Below are positions 42,332-50,878 of a DNA stretch of 64,000 nucleotides, one piece after another. The notes under the pieces were generated by a model, which saw only the letters and a list, made by a program, of their open reading frames with translations, did no database searches and was not told where the DNA came from. This stretch comes from UBA1479 sp002706405 (GTDB lineage: Bacteria > Pseudomonadota > Alphaproteobacteria > Rhodospirillales > Casp-alpha2): NCBI GenBank assembly GCA_963972255.1, contig CAXATO010000005.1, positions 175,040 through 239,039 of the forward strand. Direction: 5' to 3'. Made by a program: the position numbers and the translations under genes. Within the stretch, counting starts at the first letter, position 1. Each line of letters begins with the position of its first letter.

Positions 42332-43995
42332 TGCACGTCCTCCCGGAAGAAGCGCAGCGCCGCCTGTACCGGATTGGGCGCTGCCTGGCCCAGGCCGCAA
42401 ATCGACGCGTCGCGCATGGCCTGGCTCAACTCATCAATCAGATCGGCGTCCCAATTCGGTTTGTCGATCAACTTCAGCATTTTTTCACAGCCGACACGGC
42501 AGGGCGTGCACTGGCCGCAGCTTTCATCCTCGAAGAACCGGATCAGGTTCTTGCAGATTTCCTTGACGTCGTCCTGTTCGGAAAAGATCACCACCGCCGA
42601 CGAGCCGATGAAGCAGCCGTGCTTGTCCAGGCTGCCGAAATCCAGGGGTTCGTCCGCGAGGCTTTCCGGCAGGATCCCGCCCGAGGCACCGCCCGGCAGA
42701 TAGGATTTGAAGGTATGGCCGTCGGCCATGCCGCCGCAATACTCCTCGACCAACTGGCGCGCCGTGGTGCCGGCGGGGGCCAGCTTGACCCCCGGTTCCT
42801 TGACCCGGCCCGAGACCGAAAAGAAATGCGGCCGCCCCTGGTCCTGATACCACTGCGGACCGTGTTCGATGATCTTGGGCAGCCAGTACACCGTTTCCAC
42901 GTTGTTGATCAGCGTCGGGCGGCCCCACAGGCCCGCCTGGGCCGGGAACGGCGGGCGGTTGCGGGGTAGGCCGCGTTTGCCCTCGATGCTTTCCAGCATC
43001 CCGGATTCCTCGCCGCAGATATAGGCGCCGGCGCCGCGCCGCACGTGCAGCTCGATGCCGCCGTTGAGGCCCGCATCTTCGACCTTCTTGATCTCGGTCA
43101 GCAGGACTTCGCGGCAGGCGGGATACTCGTCGCGCAGGTAGATGTAGACGGCTTCGGCCTCGATCGACCAAGCAGCGATCAAGGCGCCTTCGATGACCCG
43201 GTGGGGGTCGGTTTCGAAGCAATAGCGATCCTTGAAGGTACCGGGCTCGCCCTCGTCGGCGTTGATGGCGACCAAGCGCGGCTTCGGCGCATTCTTCATG
43301 AAGCCCCATTTGGTGGCCGTGGGGAAACCGGCGCCGCCGAGTCCGCGAAGGCCGGACTCTTTGATGGTTTCAATGGCTTGTTCGCGGTCCTGGTCGCCCT
43401 TCAGGCAGTCGCCCAGAACTTTGTAGCCGCCGCCCGCAAGATAGGCGGAAAGGTCCTTATAATCGGGCAGGTCCATGGCGACCTGACCGGCGTCGACGGC
43501 GGCCTTTACGCTGTCGACGTCGGCATTGAATATCTGTCGCTGTTTGACGACGGCGACCGGAGCCTTGTCGCAAGCCCCCACGCAGGGTGCCGGAATGACG
43601 CGGACATCGGGCCCCAGGATCGACTTGAGCTGCGCGGTAAGCGCTCCCGAGCCCTTCATTTCGCAGGTGATCGAATCACAGACCCGCACGGTCAGGGCCG
43701 GCGGCGCGTCCTCGCCTTCCTTCACCACATCGAAGTGGTGGTAGAAGGTGGCGACTTCGTAGACTTCCGTCTGGGCCAGGCGCAACTCGGCGGCCAGCGC
43801 CGCCAAATGGGCGTCGGACAAATGGCCGAAGGTGTCTTGGATCAGGTGCAGGTACTCGATCAGATATTCGCGGCGGCGCGGCTGGTCGCCCAGAAGGCGT
43901 TGCACGTCGGCAATGGCTTGATCGGTGATCTGGCGGCCCTTTCCGAAGGCGGCGCGCTCGCGGCGGCGTCCTCTCTGGGCGGTAGCAGTGGACAT
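42328..43995 (-). CDS. fdsB: NAD-linked formate dehydrogenase, fused gamma-beta subunit
   Basis: 555 residues combining two subunits that are separate in Rhodobacter. Residues about 20-170 are the NuoE/FdsG-like thioredoxin 2Fe-2S domain (VRVCDSITCEMKG, APCVGACDKAP). Residues about 190-555 are the NuoF/FdsB-like part with NADH/FMN binding (GLRGLGGAGFPTATKW, ADEGEPGTFKDR, GAGAYICGEESGM) and a C-terminal 4Fe-4S group (ESCGQCTPCRVGC). The same fused layout is known from the tungsten enzyme FDH1 of Methylorubrum. It transfers electrons from FdsA to NAD+. AAGGAGGAAG precedes the ATG at 43995. Confidence 0.95.
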   Translation of the reverse strand: MSTATAQRGRRRERAAFGKGRQITDQAIADVQRLLGDQPRRREYLIEYLHLIQDTFGHLSDAHLAALAAELRLAQTEVYEVATFYHHFDVVKEGEDAPPALTVRVCDSITCEMKGSGALTAQLKSILGPDVRVIPAPCVGACDKAPVAVVKQRQIFNADVDSVKAAVDAGQVAMDLPDYKDLSAYLAGGGYKVLGDCLKGDQDREQAIETIKESGLRGLGGAGFPTATKWGFMKNAPKPRLVAINADEGEPGTFKDRYCFETDPHRVIEGALIAAWSIEAEAVYIYLRDEYPACREVLLTEIKKVEDAGLNGGIELHVRRGAGAYICGEESGMLESIEGKRGLPRNRPPFPAQAGLWGRPTLINNVETVYWLPKIIEHGPQWYQDQGRPHFFSVSGRVKEPGVKLAPAGTTARQLVEEYCGGMADGHTFKSYLPGGASGGILPESLADEPLDFGSLDKHGCFIGSSAVVIFSEQDDVKEICKNLIRFFEDESCGQCTPCRVGCEKMLKLIDKPNWDADLIDELSQAMRDASICGLGQAAPNPVQAALRFFREDVQ

Positions 43996-44389
43996 GCGGG
44001 CTTCCTCCTTGGTCTTATTCGGGTCCGGTTGATTCGGGCCTCGTTTACAACCGCGCCGGGCGCCTCGCCGGCAGCGGTGGATTATGTCGCGAAACGGCGC
44101 GGGCGATTACCGATTTCTGCACGAAACGCGTCGGTAATCGCCGAATTTTATCTTGGCATTTGGTATACCACAGCAATTCTATAACATGATATGGGGACTT
44201 CGGAAAGCGATGAAAAGGCGCTTTTTCTCATCTTTAGGGGATCGGCCCGCCGATCCCGCCGTGCCGCGCCGGGCACGCCAGTCGGCGCCCCGGCTTGGGT
44301 CTTGTGCCCCAAGGGCGGGTCGGCAATAGTCGGTCCCGGTGCCGTCTGATGGGCGGCCAAATGGACGACGATTGAGGACATTCGAGGCC
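43996..44389. promoter_or_regulatory. Divergent fds-chpT control region rich in inverted repeats
   Basis: The 394-base gap contains no supportable ORF. It has a perfect 12-bp inverted repeat GGCGATTACCGA / TCGGTAATCGCC (44102-44113, 44131-44142), a 10-bp palindrome TGGTATACCA (44161-44170) in an AT-rich stretch likely to hold the fds promoter, and a hairpin GGGATCGG-CCCG-CCGATCCC (44238-44257) on the chpT side. Confidence 0.55.
44161..44170. promoter_or_regulatory. TGGTATACCA palindrome, candidate GntR-type operator
   Basis: The sequence TGGTATACCA is perfectly self-complementary and matches the TGGT-N2-ACCA core bound by FadR-type GntR regulators. A GntR-type regulator (FdsR) is known to control fds in Cupriavidus. 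No GntR gene lies in the window, so the identification rests on the motif and position alone. Confidence 0.4.
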
Positions 44390-45052
44390 ATGACGACAGA
44401 TATTCGCCTTGCCCAGTTGCTGTGCTCGCGCCTGTGCCACGATCTCGTCGGCCCGGCGGGTGCCGTCAATGCGGGCCTGGAACTGGCCGAGGGCGGCGAC
44501 ATGGATGACGACGCGCTGGATCTCGTCACGTCCAGCGCCGCCGAGGTCACCCGCCGTCTGGCGTTTTTCCGTATCGCCTTCGGGGCCGCCGGCGGCAAGG
44601 CGTCCGCCGTGGGCACGCTGAGCCTCAACGAGGCCCGCGAACTCGTGGGTGAGATGCTGGCCGGGGGCAAGGCGGTCCTCGAATGGCCGGAAAGCAGCCA
44701 TGCGCCTGACAGCCTTCCAGCGGGTGTCGGCAAAGTACTGCTTCTTATGATCCTGCTGGCTGCGGAATGCCTGCCCCGGGGCGGGCCGGTCACGGTACAC
44801 ACCGCCGCTCTGCCCGAAGGGGCGGGGCTCGCCGTGAGCGCCAAGGGGGTCGGGGCGGTGCTCAAGGCGGACCTGGTGGCGGCGCTTGATCCTGATGTCC
44901 GCGAGACCGCCCTGAACGCCCGGAACGTTCATGCCTATTTCGCGCAGGTGCTGGCCCGCGCCGAAGGGGGGCGCATCGAGACGTCCGATGAAGACGAGGA
45001 CGAAATCCGCTTCATGGCCCTGTTTCCGCAGGAAAAGGGCGGCCAGGGGTAG
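44390..45052 (+). CDS. chpT: Histidine phosphotransferase, ChpT-like
   Basis: 220 residues. The dimerisation/phosphotransfer helix contains the phosphorylatable His in LLCSRLCHDLVGPAGAVNAG, as in Caulobacter ChpT, followed by a degenerate ATPase-like fold (HAPDSLPAGVGKVLLLMILL) that no longer binds ATP. In Caulobacter ChpT passes phosphate from CckA to CtrA and CpdR. Here it heads a chemotaxis-type operon, with ctrA about 6 kb downstream; CckA is not in the window. The ATG at 44390 (MTTDIRLAQ) matches the family; the frame extends to 44339. Confidence 0.85.
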   Translation: MTTDIRLAQLLCSRLCHDLVGPAGAVNAGLELAEGGDMDDDALDLVTSSAAEVTRRLAFFRIAFGAAGGKASAVGTLSLNEARELVGEMLAGGKAVLEWPESSHAPDSLPAGVGKVLLLMILLAAECLPRGGPVTVHTAALPEGAGLAVSAKGVGAVLKADLVAALDPDVRETALNARNVHAYFAQVLARAEGGRIETSDEDEDEIRFMALFPQEKGGQG

Positions 45053-45183
45053 GGATCAGCGGCATGGGCGACGAAAACCCGCCCGCCTGTCTAAGCCATC
45101 AGTCATAGTGGAATTCCGGTGAATTCATTTGCCGCCCTGGGACGGGTTTGCTTTAATTTCCGAAGGTTAGGAATTTTTGATCT

Positions 45184-45235
45184 GGGAGAGGCCGCTATGC
45201 GGTCGGCGTGGGCGTGCCAGCCTCCGTGCTCTCCC
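45184..45235 (+). promoter_or_regulatory. Possible three-way-junction RNA in the cheA leader
   Basis: GGGAGAG (45184-45190) pairs with CTCTCCC (45229-45235). Inside are GCCGC-TAT-GCGGT (45191-45203) and GGC-G-TGG-GCGTG-CCA-GCC (45205-45222, one bulge). The element ends 107 bases before the cheA ATG, in a 290-base gap without an ORF I can support. Confidence 0.4.
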
Positions 45236-45342
45236 GACTGAATACCGATGTAGACGGCGTGCATTCAGCCCCGGGGCATGATGTGCCAAGTAGAATGCGA
45301 TAACGTAAACGCGGGGCCGCCGGCTCCCAGGAGTTGTAAACT

Positions 45343-48270
45343 ATGGACGACCTTCTCACTGAATTTCTCACGGAAACCTCGGAGAACCTTGCCGTTCTCG
45401 ACGTCGAACTGGTCAAGTTCGAACAAGAGCCCGACAACAAGGAAATCCTGGGGAACATTTTCCGCCTGGTCCATACCATCAAGGGGACGTGCGGGTTCCT
45501 TGGCCTGCCGCGCCTGGAATCGGTGGCGCATGCCGGTGAGAACGTGTTGGGCAAGTTCCGCGACGGTGAGCTCGAGGTCACGCCAGAGGCGGTGACCCTC
45601 ATTCTCAAATGTCTGGACTGCGTCCGTGATTTGCTCGGCAAGCTCGAGGAAACGGGGGCCGAGCCCGAAGGCGACGACAAGGAATTGATCAACGACCTGA
45701 ACGCCTATGCGGAAGGTGGCGGCGCCAAGGCCGAACCGGCAGCCCCTGCCGCGGCCCCGGCTGCCGGCGGCGCTGCGGCGGTCAATGAATTCGGCGCCCC
45801 GGTGGCGGCCGAACTGCTGGCCGAAGTCGAGGCGGCGACGTCTCAGGGCATCAAGGCGGCATCCCAAGAGCAGCTTGAGGCCGAATTGGCCGCCGAGCGC
45901 GAGGCCGAGGCCGCCAAGGCCGCGACGCCCGCGACCAACGAACACGGTGCCCCCGTGGCTCAGGAACTGCTGGCCGAGGTCGAGGCCGCACAGGCCGCCG
46001 GCGCCCGCGCCGCGACGGAAGCGGAACTGCGGGCGGAGATGGAGCGGGAGCGGGAAGCGGAAAAGGCGTCGAAAGCCGGCGTACCGGCACCGGCCCAATC
46101 CAAGGAAGCGGAAAAGAAGGACACGGGCAAGGCGGGGGCCGGTGTTGCCGCATCGTCGATCCGCGTCAACGTGGACGTTCTCGAAGACCTCATGACCCTG
46201 GTCTCCGAACTGGTGCTGACGCGCAACCAGCTTTTGCAGATGGTGCGCGGCCTGGACGACAGCGAATTCACGGTGCCGTTGCAGCGCCTGTCGCACATCA
46301 CGACGGATCTGCAGGAAGGCGTCATGAAGACGCGCATGCAGCCGATCGGCAATGCCTGGGCCAAGCTGCCGCGCATCGTGCGCGACCTGGCCGTTGAATC
46401 GGGCAAGAAGATCGAATTGGTCATGCTGGGGGCGGAAACGGAACTGGACCGCCAGGTCCTGGAACTGATCAAGGATCCGTTGACCCACATGGTCCGGAAC
46501 TCGGCCGATCACGGGCTTGAGGACGTCGAGGGCCGCCTGGCCGTCGGCAAGCCGGAAACCGGGACCATCACGCTGAACGCCTACCACGAAGGCGGGCATA
46601 TCATCATCGAGATCGCCGACGACGGGCGCGGGCTGAACATCGACCGTATCCGGCAGAAGGCGTTGGAAAACGGCCTGACGACCGAAGCCGATCTGGATCA
46701 GATGACCGATCAGCAGATCGGCATGTTCATCTTCAAGGCCGGGTTCTCGACGGCGGAAAAGATCACCAACGTGTCGGGCCGCGGCGTCGGCATGGACGTG
46801 GTGCGCACCAACATCGAAAAGATCGGCGGTACGGTCGAACTGAAGACGACCCCGGGCAAGGGCTCGACCTTCACCATCAAGATTCCGCTGACCCTGGCCA
46901 TCGTCTCGGCCCTGATCGTCGAGTGCTGCGGCGAACGGTTCGCCGTGCCGCAGATCAGCGTGCTGGAACTGGTGCGGGCCTCGGCGCAATCGGAAAACGC
47001 CATCGAGATGATCAACGAGTCCGCCGTTCTGCGCCTGCGCGACCGGCTGTTGCCGCTGATTTCGCTGCGTGAACTGCTGCGCCTGCAGGACCCGCCCGAG
47101 GCCGCCAAGAGCACCGGCGAGGACGAAGAGGCAGCGCCCAAAACCACGGACGCCCTGGTGGCCGAGGCGATTGCCGACGACGAGGAAGTGTTCATCGTCG
47201 TCACGCAGGTCGGCTCCAATACCTTCGGCATCATCGTCGACCGGGTGTTCGATACCGAGGAAATCGTGGTCAAACCGGTCGCACCGATCCTGCGCGACAT
47301 CACCTTCTATTCCGGCAACACGATCCTCGGCGACGGCAGCGTGATCATGATTCTGGACCCCAACGGCATTTCCGAGGCGGCCGGGGAAATGGATACCGAA
47401 CACCGTTCGGAAGCCGATATTCAGGCCGTTTCGACGGACGAGGAAACCACCTCGCTGCTGGTGTTCCGCGCCGGTGGACCGGAGCTCAAGGCGGTGCCGT
47501 TGGCGCTGGTCGCGCGGCTTGAAGAAATCGATATGGCTGAAACCGAAACCACGCATGGCCAGGTCATGGTGCAGTACCGCGACCAGCTGATGCCGCTGAT
47601 CCCGTTCGCCGATACCCATCAATTCAAGGAAACGGGCCGTCAGCCGATCCTGGTGTTCACCGACCGTGAGCGGTCCATGGGTCTGGTCGTGGACGAAATC
47701 GTCGACATCGTCGACGATCGCCTGAAGATCGAACTGACCACGGACATTCCGGGGCTGATCGGCAGCGCGGTCATCGCCGGCAAGGCGACCGACGTGATCG
47801 ACGCCGGCTACTTCCTGACGCAGGCGTTCTCCGATTGGTTCGGCAATGCGGATAGTGCGGCCATCGAATCCAGTGGGGGCGGCCGGCGGCGCGCGCTTCT
47901 GATCGATGACAGCCCGTTTTTCCGCAATCTGCTGGCGCCGCTGCTGTCCGTTGCCGGATGGCAGGTCACGGCACTGCAAAGTGCGCAGGAAGCGCTGACC
48001 ATGCGGGATAAGGGGGCGGCGTTCGACGTCATCATCTCCGACATTGAAATGCCCGGGATGAACGGGTTCGAGTTCGCGAGCGAGGTTCGCCGCGGCGGGG
48101 CGTGGGAAAAGGTGCCGATGGTGGCCCTGTCGGCCCGCGCCACGAGCGCCGATTTCGAACGCGGGCGCGATGCGGGCTTCAATGACTATGTTGCAAAATT
48201 CGACCGCGAGGCCTTGGTATCCAGCCTGGCACAGACCGTGGCAGGGGCGGCATCCGGCGGCGCGGACTAA
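45343..48270 (+). CDS. cheA: Chemotaxis histidine kinase CheA, hybrid with receiver
   Basis: 975 residues, far longer than E. coli CheA (654). Order: Hpt domain with His44 (LVHTIKGTCGFLG); an Ala/Glu-rich linker with two 51-residue repeats (residues 148-249); dimerisation helix (LVLTRNQLLQMVRGL); HATPase with N box MVRNSADHGLE and GRGVGMDVVR; a CheW-like regulatory domain (IPLTLAIVSALIVECCGERF), a second CheW-like domain (about 685-835) and a C-terminal receiver with Asp in VIISDIEMPGMNGFE. Two CheW-like parts may replace the separate CheW that is absent here. AGGAG precedes ATG 45343. Confidence 0.93.
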   Translation: MDDLLTEFLTETSENLAVLDVELVKFEQEPDNKEILGNIFRLVHTIKGTCGFLGLPRLESVAHAGENVLGKFRDGELEVTPEAVTLILKCLDCVRDLLGKLEETGAEPEGDDKELINDLNAYAEGGGAKAEPAAPAAAPAAGGAAAVNEFGAPVAAELLAEVEAATSQGIKAASQEQLEAELAAEREAEAAKAATPATNEHGAPVAQELLAEVEAAQAAGARAATEAELRAEMEREREAEKASKAGVPAPAQSKEAEKKDTGKAGAGVAASSIRVNVDVLEDLMTLVSELVLTRNQLLQMVRGLDDSEFTVPLQRLSHITTDLQEGVMKTRMQPIGNAWAKLPRIVRDLAVESGKKIELVMLGAETELDRQVLELIKDPLTHMVRNSADHGLEDVEGRLAVGKPETGTITLNAYHEGGHIIIEIADDGRGLNIDRIRQKALENGLTTEADLDQMTDQQIGMFIFKAGFSTAEKITNVSGRGVGMDVVRTNIEKIGGTVELKTTPGKGSTFTIKIPLTLAIVSALIVECCGERFAVPQISVLELVRASAQSENAIEMINESAVLRLRDRLLPLISLRELLRLQDPPEAAKSTGEDEEAAPKTTDALVAEAIADDEEVFIVVTQVGSNTFGIIVDRVFDTEEIVVKPVAPILRDITFYSGNTILGDGSVIMILDPNGISEAAGEMDTEHRSEADIQAVSTDEETTSLLVFRAGGPELKAVPLALVARLEEIDMAETETTHGQVMVQYRDQLMPLIPFADTHQFKETGRQPILVFTDRERSMGLVVDEIVDIVDDRLKIELTTDIPGLIGSAVIAGKATDVIDAGYFLTQAFSDWFGNADSAAIESSGGGRRRALLIDDSPFFRNLLAPLLSVAGWQVTALQSAQEALTMRDKGAAFDVIISDIEMPGMNGFEFASEVRRGGAWEKVPMVALSARATSADFERGRDAGFNDYVAKFDREALVSSLAQTVAGAASGGAD
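45784..46089 (+). repeat. Two 153-bp tandem repeats in the CheA linker
   Basis: Two units of 51 codons start NEFGAPVAAELLAEVEAA and NEHGAPVAQELLAEVEAA and each ends in a charged Ala/Glu/Arg helix (AELAAEREAEAAKA and RAEMEREREAEKASKA). Confidence 0.85.
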
Positions 48271-48436
48271 GGTTCTTTTCGAATCGCATGGCGCATTGGG
48301 CGTTATTGCGATATCAGCATAAGCCTGTTACCCAAGTTGATGTTATCGGCATCTGGGGGCGCAGGGAAACGCATGGACGGCAGCGGATGTTGCTATGTCC
48401 GTATGCAACCGAATACGAACTGACGCGGGTGGGCTA

Positions 48437-48802
48437 ATGAAATCTTGTCTGATCGTTGACGACTCGAAAGTAATCCGGATGGTCGCGCGGAAGATTCTCG
48501 AAGAGCTCAGTTTCGAGACGCGCGAGGCGGCGGATGGCCAAGAGGCCCTGGATGCCTGCAAGGAAAAGCTGCCCGATGCGGTGTTGCTGGACTGGAACAT
48601 GCCGGTCATGAGCGGTATCGAGTTTCTGCGGGAATTGCGCGCGCTACCCGGTGGCGACGCCCCCATCGTCGTGTTCTGCACCACCGAAAACGATATCCAG
48701 CATATCCAGGAAGCGATCGAAGCTGGTGCGAATGAGTACATCATGAAACCGTTCGATAGCGAGATCATTCAAGCGAAGTTCTCGCAGGTCGGCCTTCTTT
48801 AA
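48437..48802 (+). CDS. cheY: Chemotaxis response regulator CheY
   Basis: 121 residues, a single receiver domain. Phosphoacceptor Asp lies in AVLLDWNMPVMSG; the acidic pair is in LIVDDSKVIR and the conserved Lys in YIMKPFDSEI. No output domain, so it acts by binding a partner such as the flagellar switch (FliM/FliN) or another kinase. ATG 48437 follows GGTGGGC; the frame extends to 48395. Located between cheA and cheB. Confidence 0.93.
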   Translation: MKSCLIVDDSKVIRMVARKILEELSFETREAADGQEALDACKEKLPDAVLLDWNMPVMSGIEFLRELRALPGGDAPIVVFCTTENDIQHIQEAIEAGANEYIMKPFDSEIIQAKFSQVGLL

Positions 48803-48805
48803 CTG

Positions 48806-48828
48806 TCTGCCGACCGACGGGCGGCAGA
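48806..48828. promoter_or_regulatory. Hairpin after cheY
   Basis: TCTGCCG (48806-48812) pairs with CGGCAGA (48822-48828), nine-base loop. It begins four bases after the cheY stop, with no T tract. Confidence 0.35.
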
Positions 48829-48834
48829 TGTGGT

Positions 48835-48851
48835 TTATCGCGACGCGATAA
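48835..48851. promoter_or_regulatory. 17-bp palindrome just before cheB
   Basis: TTATCGCG-A-CGCGATAA is a perfect palindrome with a single central base, ending ten bases before the cheB start codon. It would fold to mask or expose the cheB ribosome binding site (AAGGGG at 48850) or bind a regulator. Confidence 0.5.
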
Positions 48852-48861
48852 GGGGTTACGG

Positions 48862-49968
48862 ATGACGAGTGACGAAGTTCGCGTCATGTTGGTCGATGAT
48901 TCCGCCGTGATCCGCGGTTTGATCGCGCGCATGATCGAAGGCGAACCGGGACTGCGTATCGCGGCCTCGGTCGGTAACGGCCAGATGGCCGTTGACCGCC
49001 TGAAAGCGCATCCCGTCGATGTCATCATCCTGGACATCGAAATGCCGGTGATGGACGGCCTGACGGCGATCCCCAAGCTGTTGGAGATCAAGCCCGACGT
49101 CAAAATCATCATGGCGTCGACCTTGACGGAAAAGAACGCCGATATCAGCCTGCGTGCCCTTCAGGCCGGGGCCACGGACTATGTGCCCAAGCCGACGGCG
49201 ACGCGCGAAATATTCGGCGGCGATGCGTTCAAGCGGGACCTTCTGGAAAAGATCCGGCAGCTGGGCCTGGTCAGTCGGCGGCCGGCATCGACGCCGGATG
49301 CCGCGGCAGCAGCACCCGCTTCGAAGGAAAGGGTCGCCAAGCCGCTTTACGAAAAGCCGGTGCAATTGCGGGCCGGCGGAACAACCCGTCCGCGTATTCT
49401 GGCGGTCGGTAGTTCGACGGGCGGGCCGCAGGCGCTGCTCCAGCTGTTCAAGGACATCCGACCCGACATCAACATGCCGGTGCTGGTGACCCAGCACATG
49501 CCGGCGACCTTCACCACCATCCTGGCCGAACATATCGCCAAGTCCAGCGGCTGGCCCTGCACGGAGGCCGTTGATGGTGAGCCGCTGCAGGCCGGGCGTA
49601 TCTATATTGCGCCGGGCGATTTCCACATGACCGTCGAGAAATCCGGGACGGGCATGGTGGTCCGGACCAATCAGGACCCGCCGGAGAATTTCTGCCGGCC
49701 GTCCGTCGAACCCATGCTGCGCTCGCTCGCGGCCGAGTTCGGCGGTGCCGTGCTGACGGTCATTCTGACGGGTATGGGCCACGACGGTTGCGATGGTGCC
49801 AAGGTCGTGGTCGAGGCCGGGGGCACGGTTCTTGCGCAGGACGAAGCGTCGAGCGTCGTTTGGGGCATGCCGGGGGCGGTCGCGACGGCCGGATTGTGCG
49901 AAGCGGTGTTGCCGCTTAAGGATCTGGGGCCGCATGTCATGAGCAAGCTGAGCACGAGGGCCGCATGA
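48862..49968 (+). CDS. cheB: Chemotaxis methylesterase/deamidase CheB
   Basis: 368 residues. An N-terminal receiver (LVDDSAVIRG, Asp in VIILDIEMPVMDG) is joined by an Ala/Pro-rich linker to the methylesterase domain. The catalytic Ser is in VGSSTGGPQAL, His in VTQHMP and Asp in LTGMGHDGCDGA. It demethylates methyl-accepting receptors. It overlaps cheR by four bases. The ATG at 48862 follows AAGGGG, which overlaps the end of a palindrome. Confidence 0.95.
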   Translation: MTSDEVRVMLVDDSAVIRGLIARMIEGEPGLRIAASVGNGQMAVDRLKAHPVDVIILDIEMPVMDGLTAIPKLLEIKPDVKIIMASTLTEKNADISLRALQAGATDYVPKPTATREIFGGDAFKRDLLEKIRQLGLVSRRPASTPDAAAAAPASKERVAKPLYEKPVQLRAGGTTRPRILAVGSSTGGPQALLQLFKDIRPDINMPVLVTQHMPATFTTILAEHIAKSSGWPCTEAVDGEPLQAGRIYIAPGDFHMTVEKSGTGMVVRTNQDPPENFCRPSVEPMLRSLAAEFGGAVLTVILTGMGHDGCDGAKVVVEAGGTVLAQDEASSVVWGMPGAVATAGLCEAVLPLKDLGPHVMSKLSTRAA

Positions 49969-50780
49969 AACCGGATGATTTCCAGTTCATGTCGACGTTG
50001 CTGAAGCAGCGCTCCGGCCTCGTCCTCAACGAGGACAAGGCCTATCTGCTGGAAAGCCGCCTCATGCCCGTCGCGCGCGCCCATAACATCAAGGGCGTCG
50101 AGGAACTGATCACGGAAATCCGAAACTCCAACAACGAGGCGATGATCGTCGAGGTCATGGAAGCGATGACCACGAACGAGTCATTCTTCTTCCGCGACAT
50201 CAAACCTTTCGACTTGTTCCGCGACCATGTCCTGCCCCACATGCTGGAGAAGTGTGCGTCCAAGAAAACCCTGCGCATCTGGTGTGCCGCCGCGTCGAAT
50301 GGACAGGAACCTTATTCCCTCGCCATGATTTTGAAGGAAGAGGGCGCCAAGCTTGCCGGGTGGCGGATCGAGATCGTCGGCACCGACATCTCGCGCCAGG
50401 TTTTGAAGAAGGCGGAAAACGGGCTGTATTCGCAGTTCGAAGTGCAGCGCGGCCTGCCCATCACCATGCTGGTCAAGTATTTCGATAAGGTCGATGACCA
50501 GTGGCAGTTGAAGCCCGAAATCCGCGCCATGGTGCAGTACAAGTACTACAATCTGCTGGAACCTCTGGCGCCGTTGGGCCATTTCGACGTGGTGTTCTGC
50601 CGCAACGTGCTGATCTATTTCGACCAGCCGACCAAGAGCAAGGTTCTCGAAGGCGTGGCGGGCCTGATGCCCGATTACGGCATGCTGTTCCTGGGCGGTG
50701 CCGAAACCGTTCTCGGCATATCGGACAAGTTCGCGCCGGTGTCGGGCCAGCGCGGCGTCTACGCCTTGACCGGCAATTAG
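49965..50780 (+). CDS. cheR: Chemotaxis protein methyltransferase CheR
   Basis: 271 residues. It methylates receptor glutamates with S-adenosylmethionine. Family blocks are NESFFFRDIKPFDLF, RIWCAAASNGQEPYSLAM (SAM site), VGTDISRQVLKKAENGLY and VVFCRNVLIYFDQ. No MCP is encoded in this window, so its receptors are elsewhere. The ATG overlaps the cheB stop by four bases and a strong bidirectional terminator follows. Confidence 0.95.
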   Translation: MKPDDFQFMSTLLKQRSGLVLNEDKAYLLESRLMPVARAHNIKGVEELITEIRNSNNEAMIVEVMEAMTTNESFFFRDIKPFDLFRDHVLPHMLEKCASKKTLRIWCAAASNGQEPYSLAMILKEEGAKLAGWRIEIVGTDISRQVLKKAENGLYSQFEVQRGLPITMLVKYFDKVDDQWQLKPEIRAMVQYKYYNLLEPLAPLGHFDVVFCRNVLIYFDQPTKSKVLEGVAGLMPDYGMLFLGGAETVLGISDKFAPVSGQRGVYALTGN

Positions 50781-50818
50781 CCCCCGAACTCCTTTTCAGA
50801 AAACGGCCTGATCGGCAA

Positions 50819-50853
50819 AAAGAAAGAGGCGGGAATAGCCCGCCTCTTTCTTT
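50819..50853. terminator. Bidirectional intrinsic terminator between cheR and ctrA
   Basis: AAAGAAAGAGGCGGG (50819-50833), loop AATAG, then CCCGCCTCTTTCTTT (50839-50853): a perfect 15-bp stem. A/T runs on both outer edges let it work for cheR (plus) and for ctrA (minus). Confidence 0.9.
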
Positions 50854-50878
50854 GAATATTCGGCTCGATGACCGGGCG

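Noticed and set aside
45265..47979. Very long open frame (904 codons) opposite cheA
   Set aside because: Antisense to a clear CheA. Its product is His/Arg/Asp-rich without domains, the usual mirror of high-GC coding sequence.
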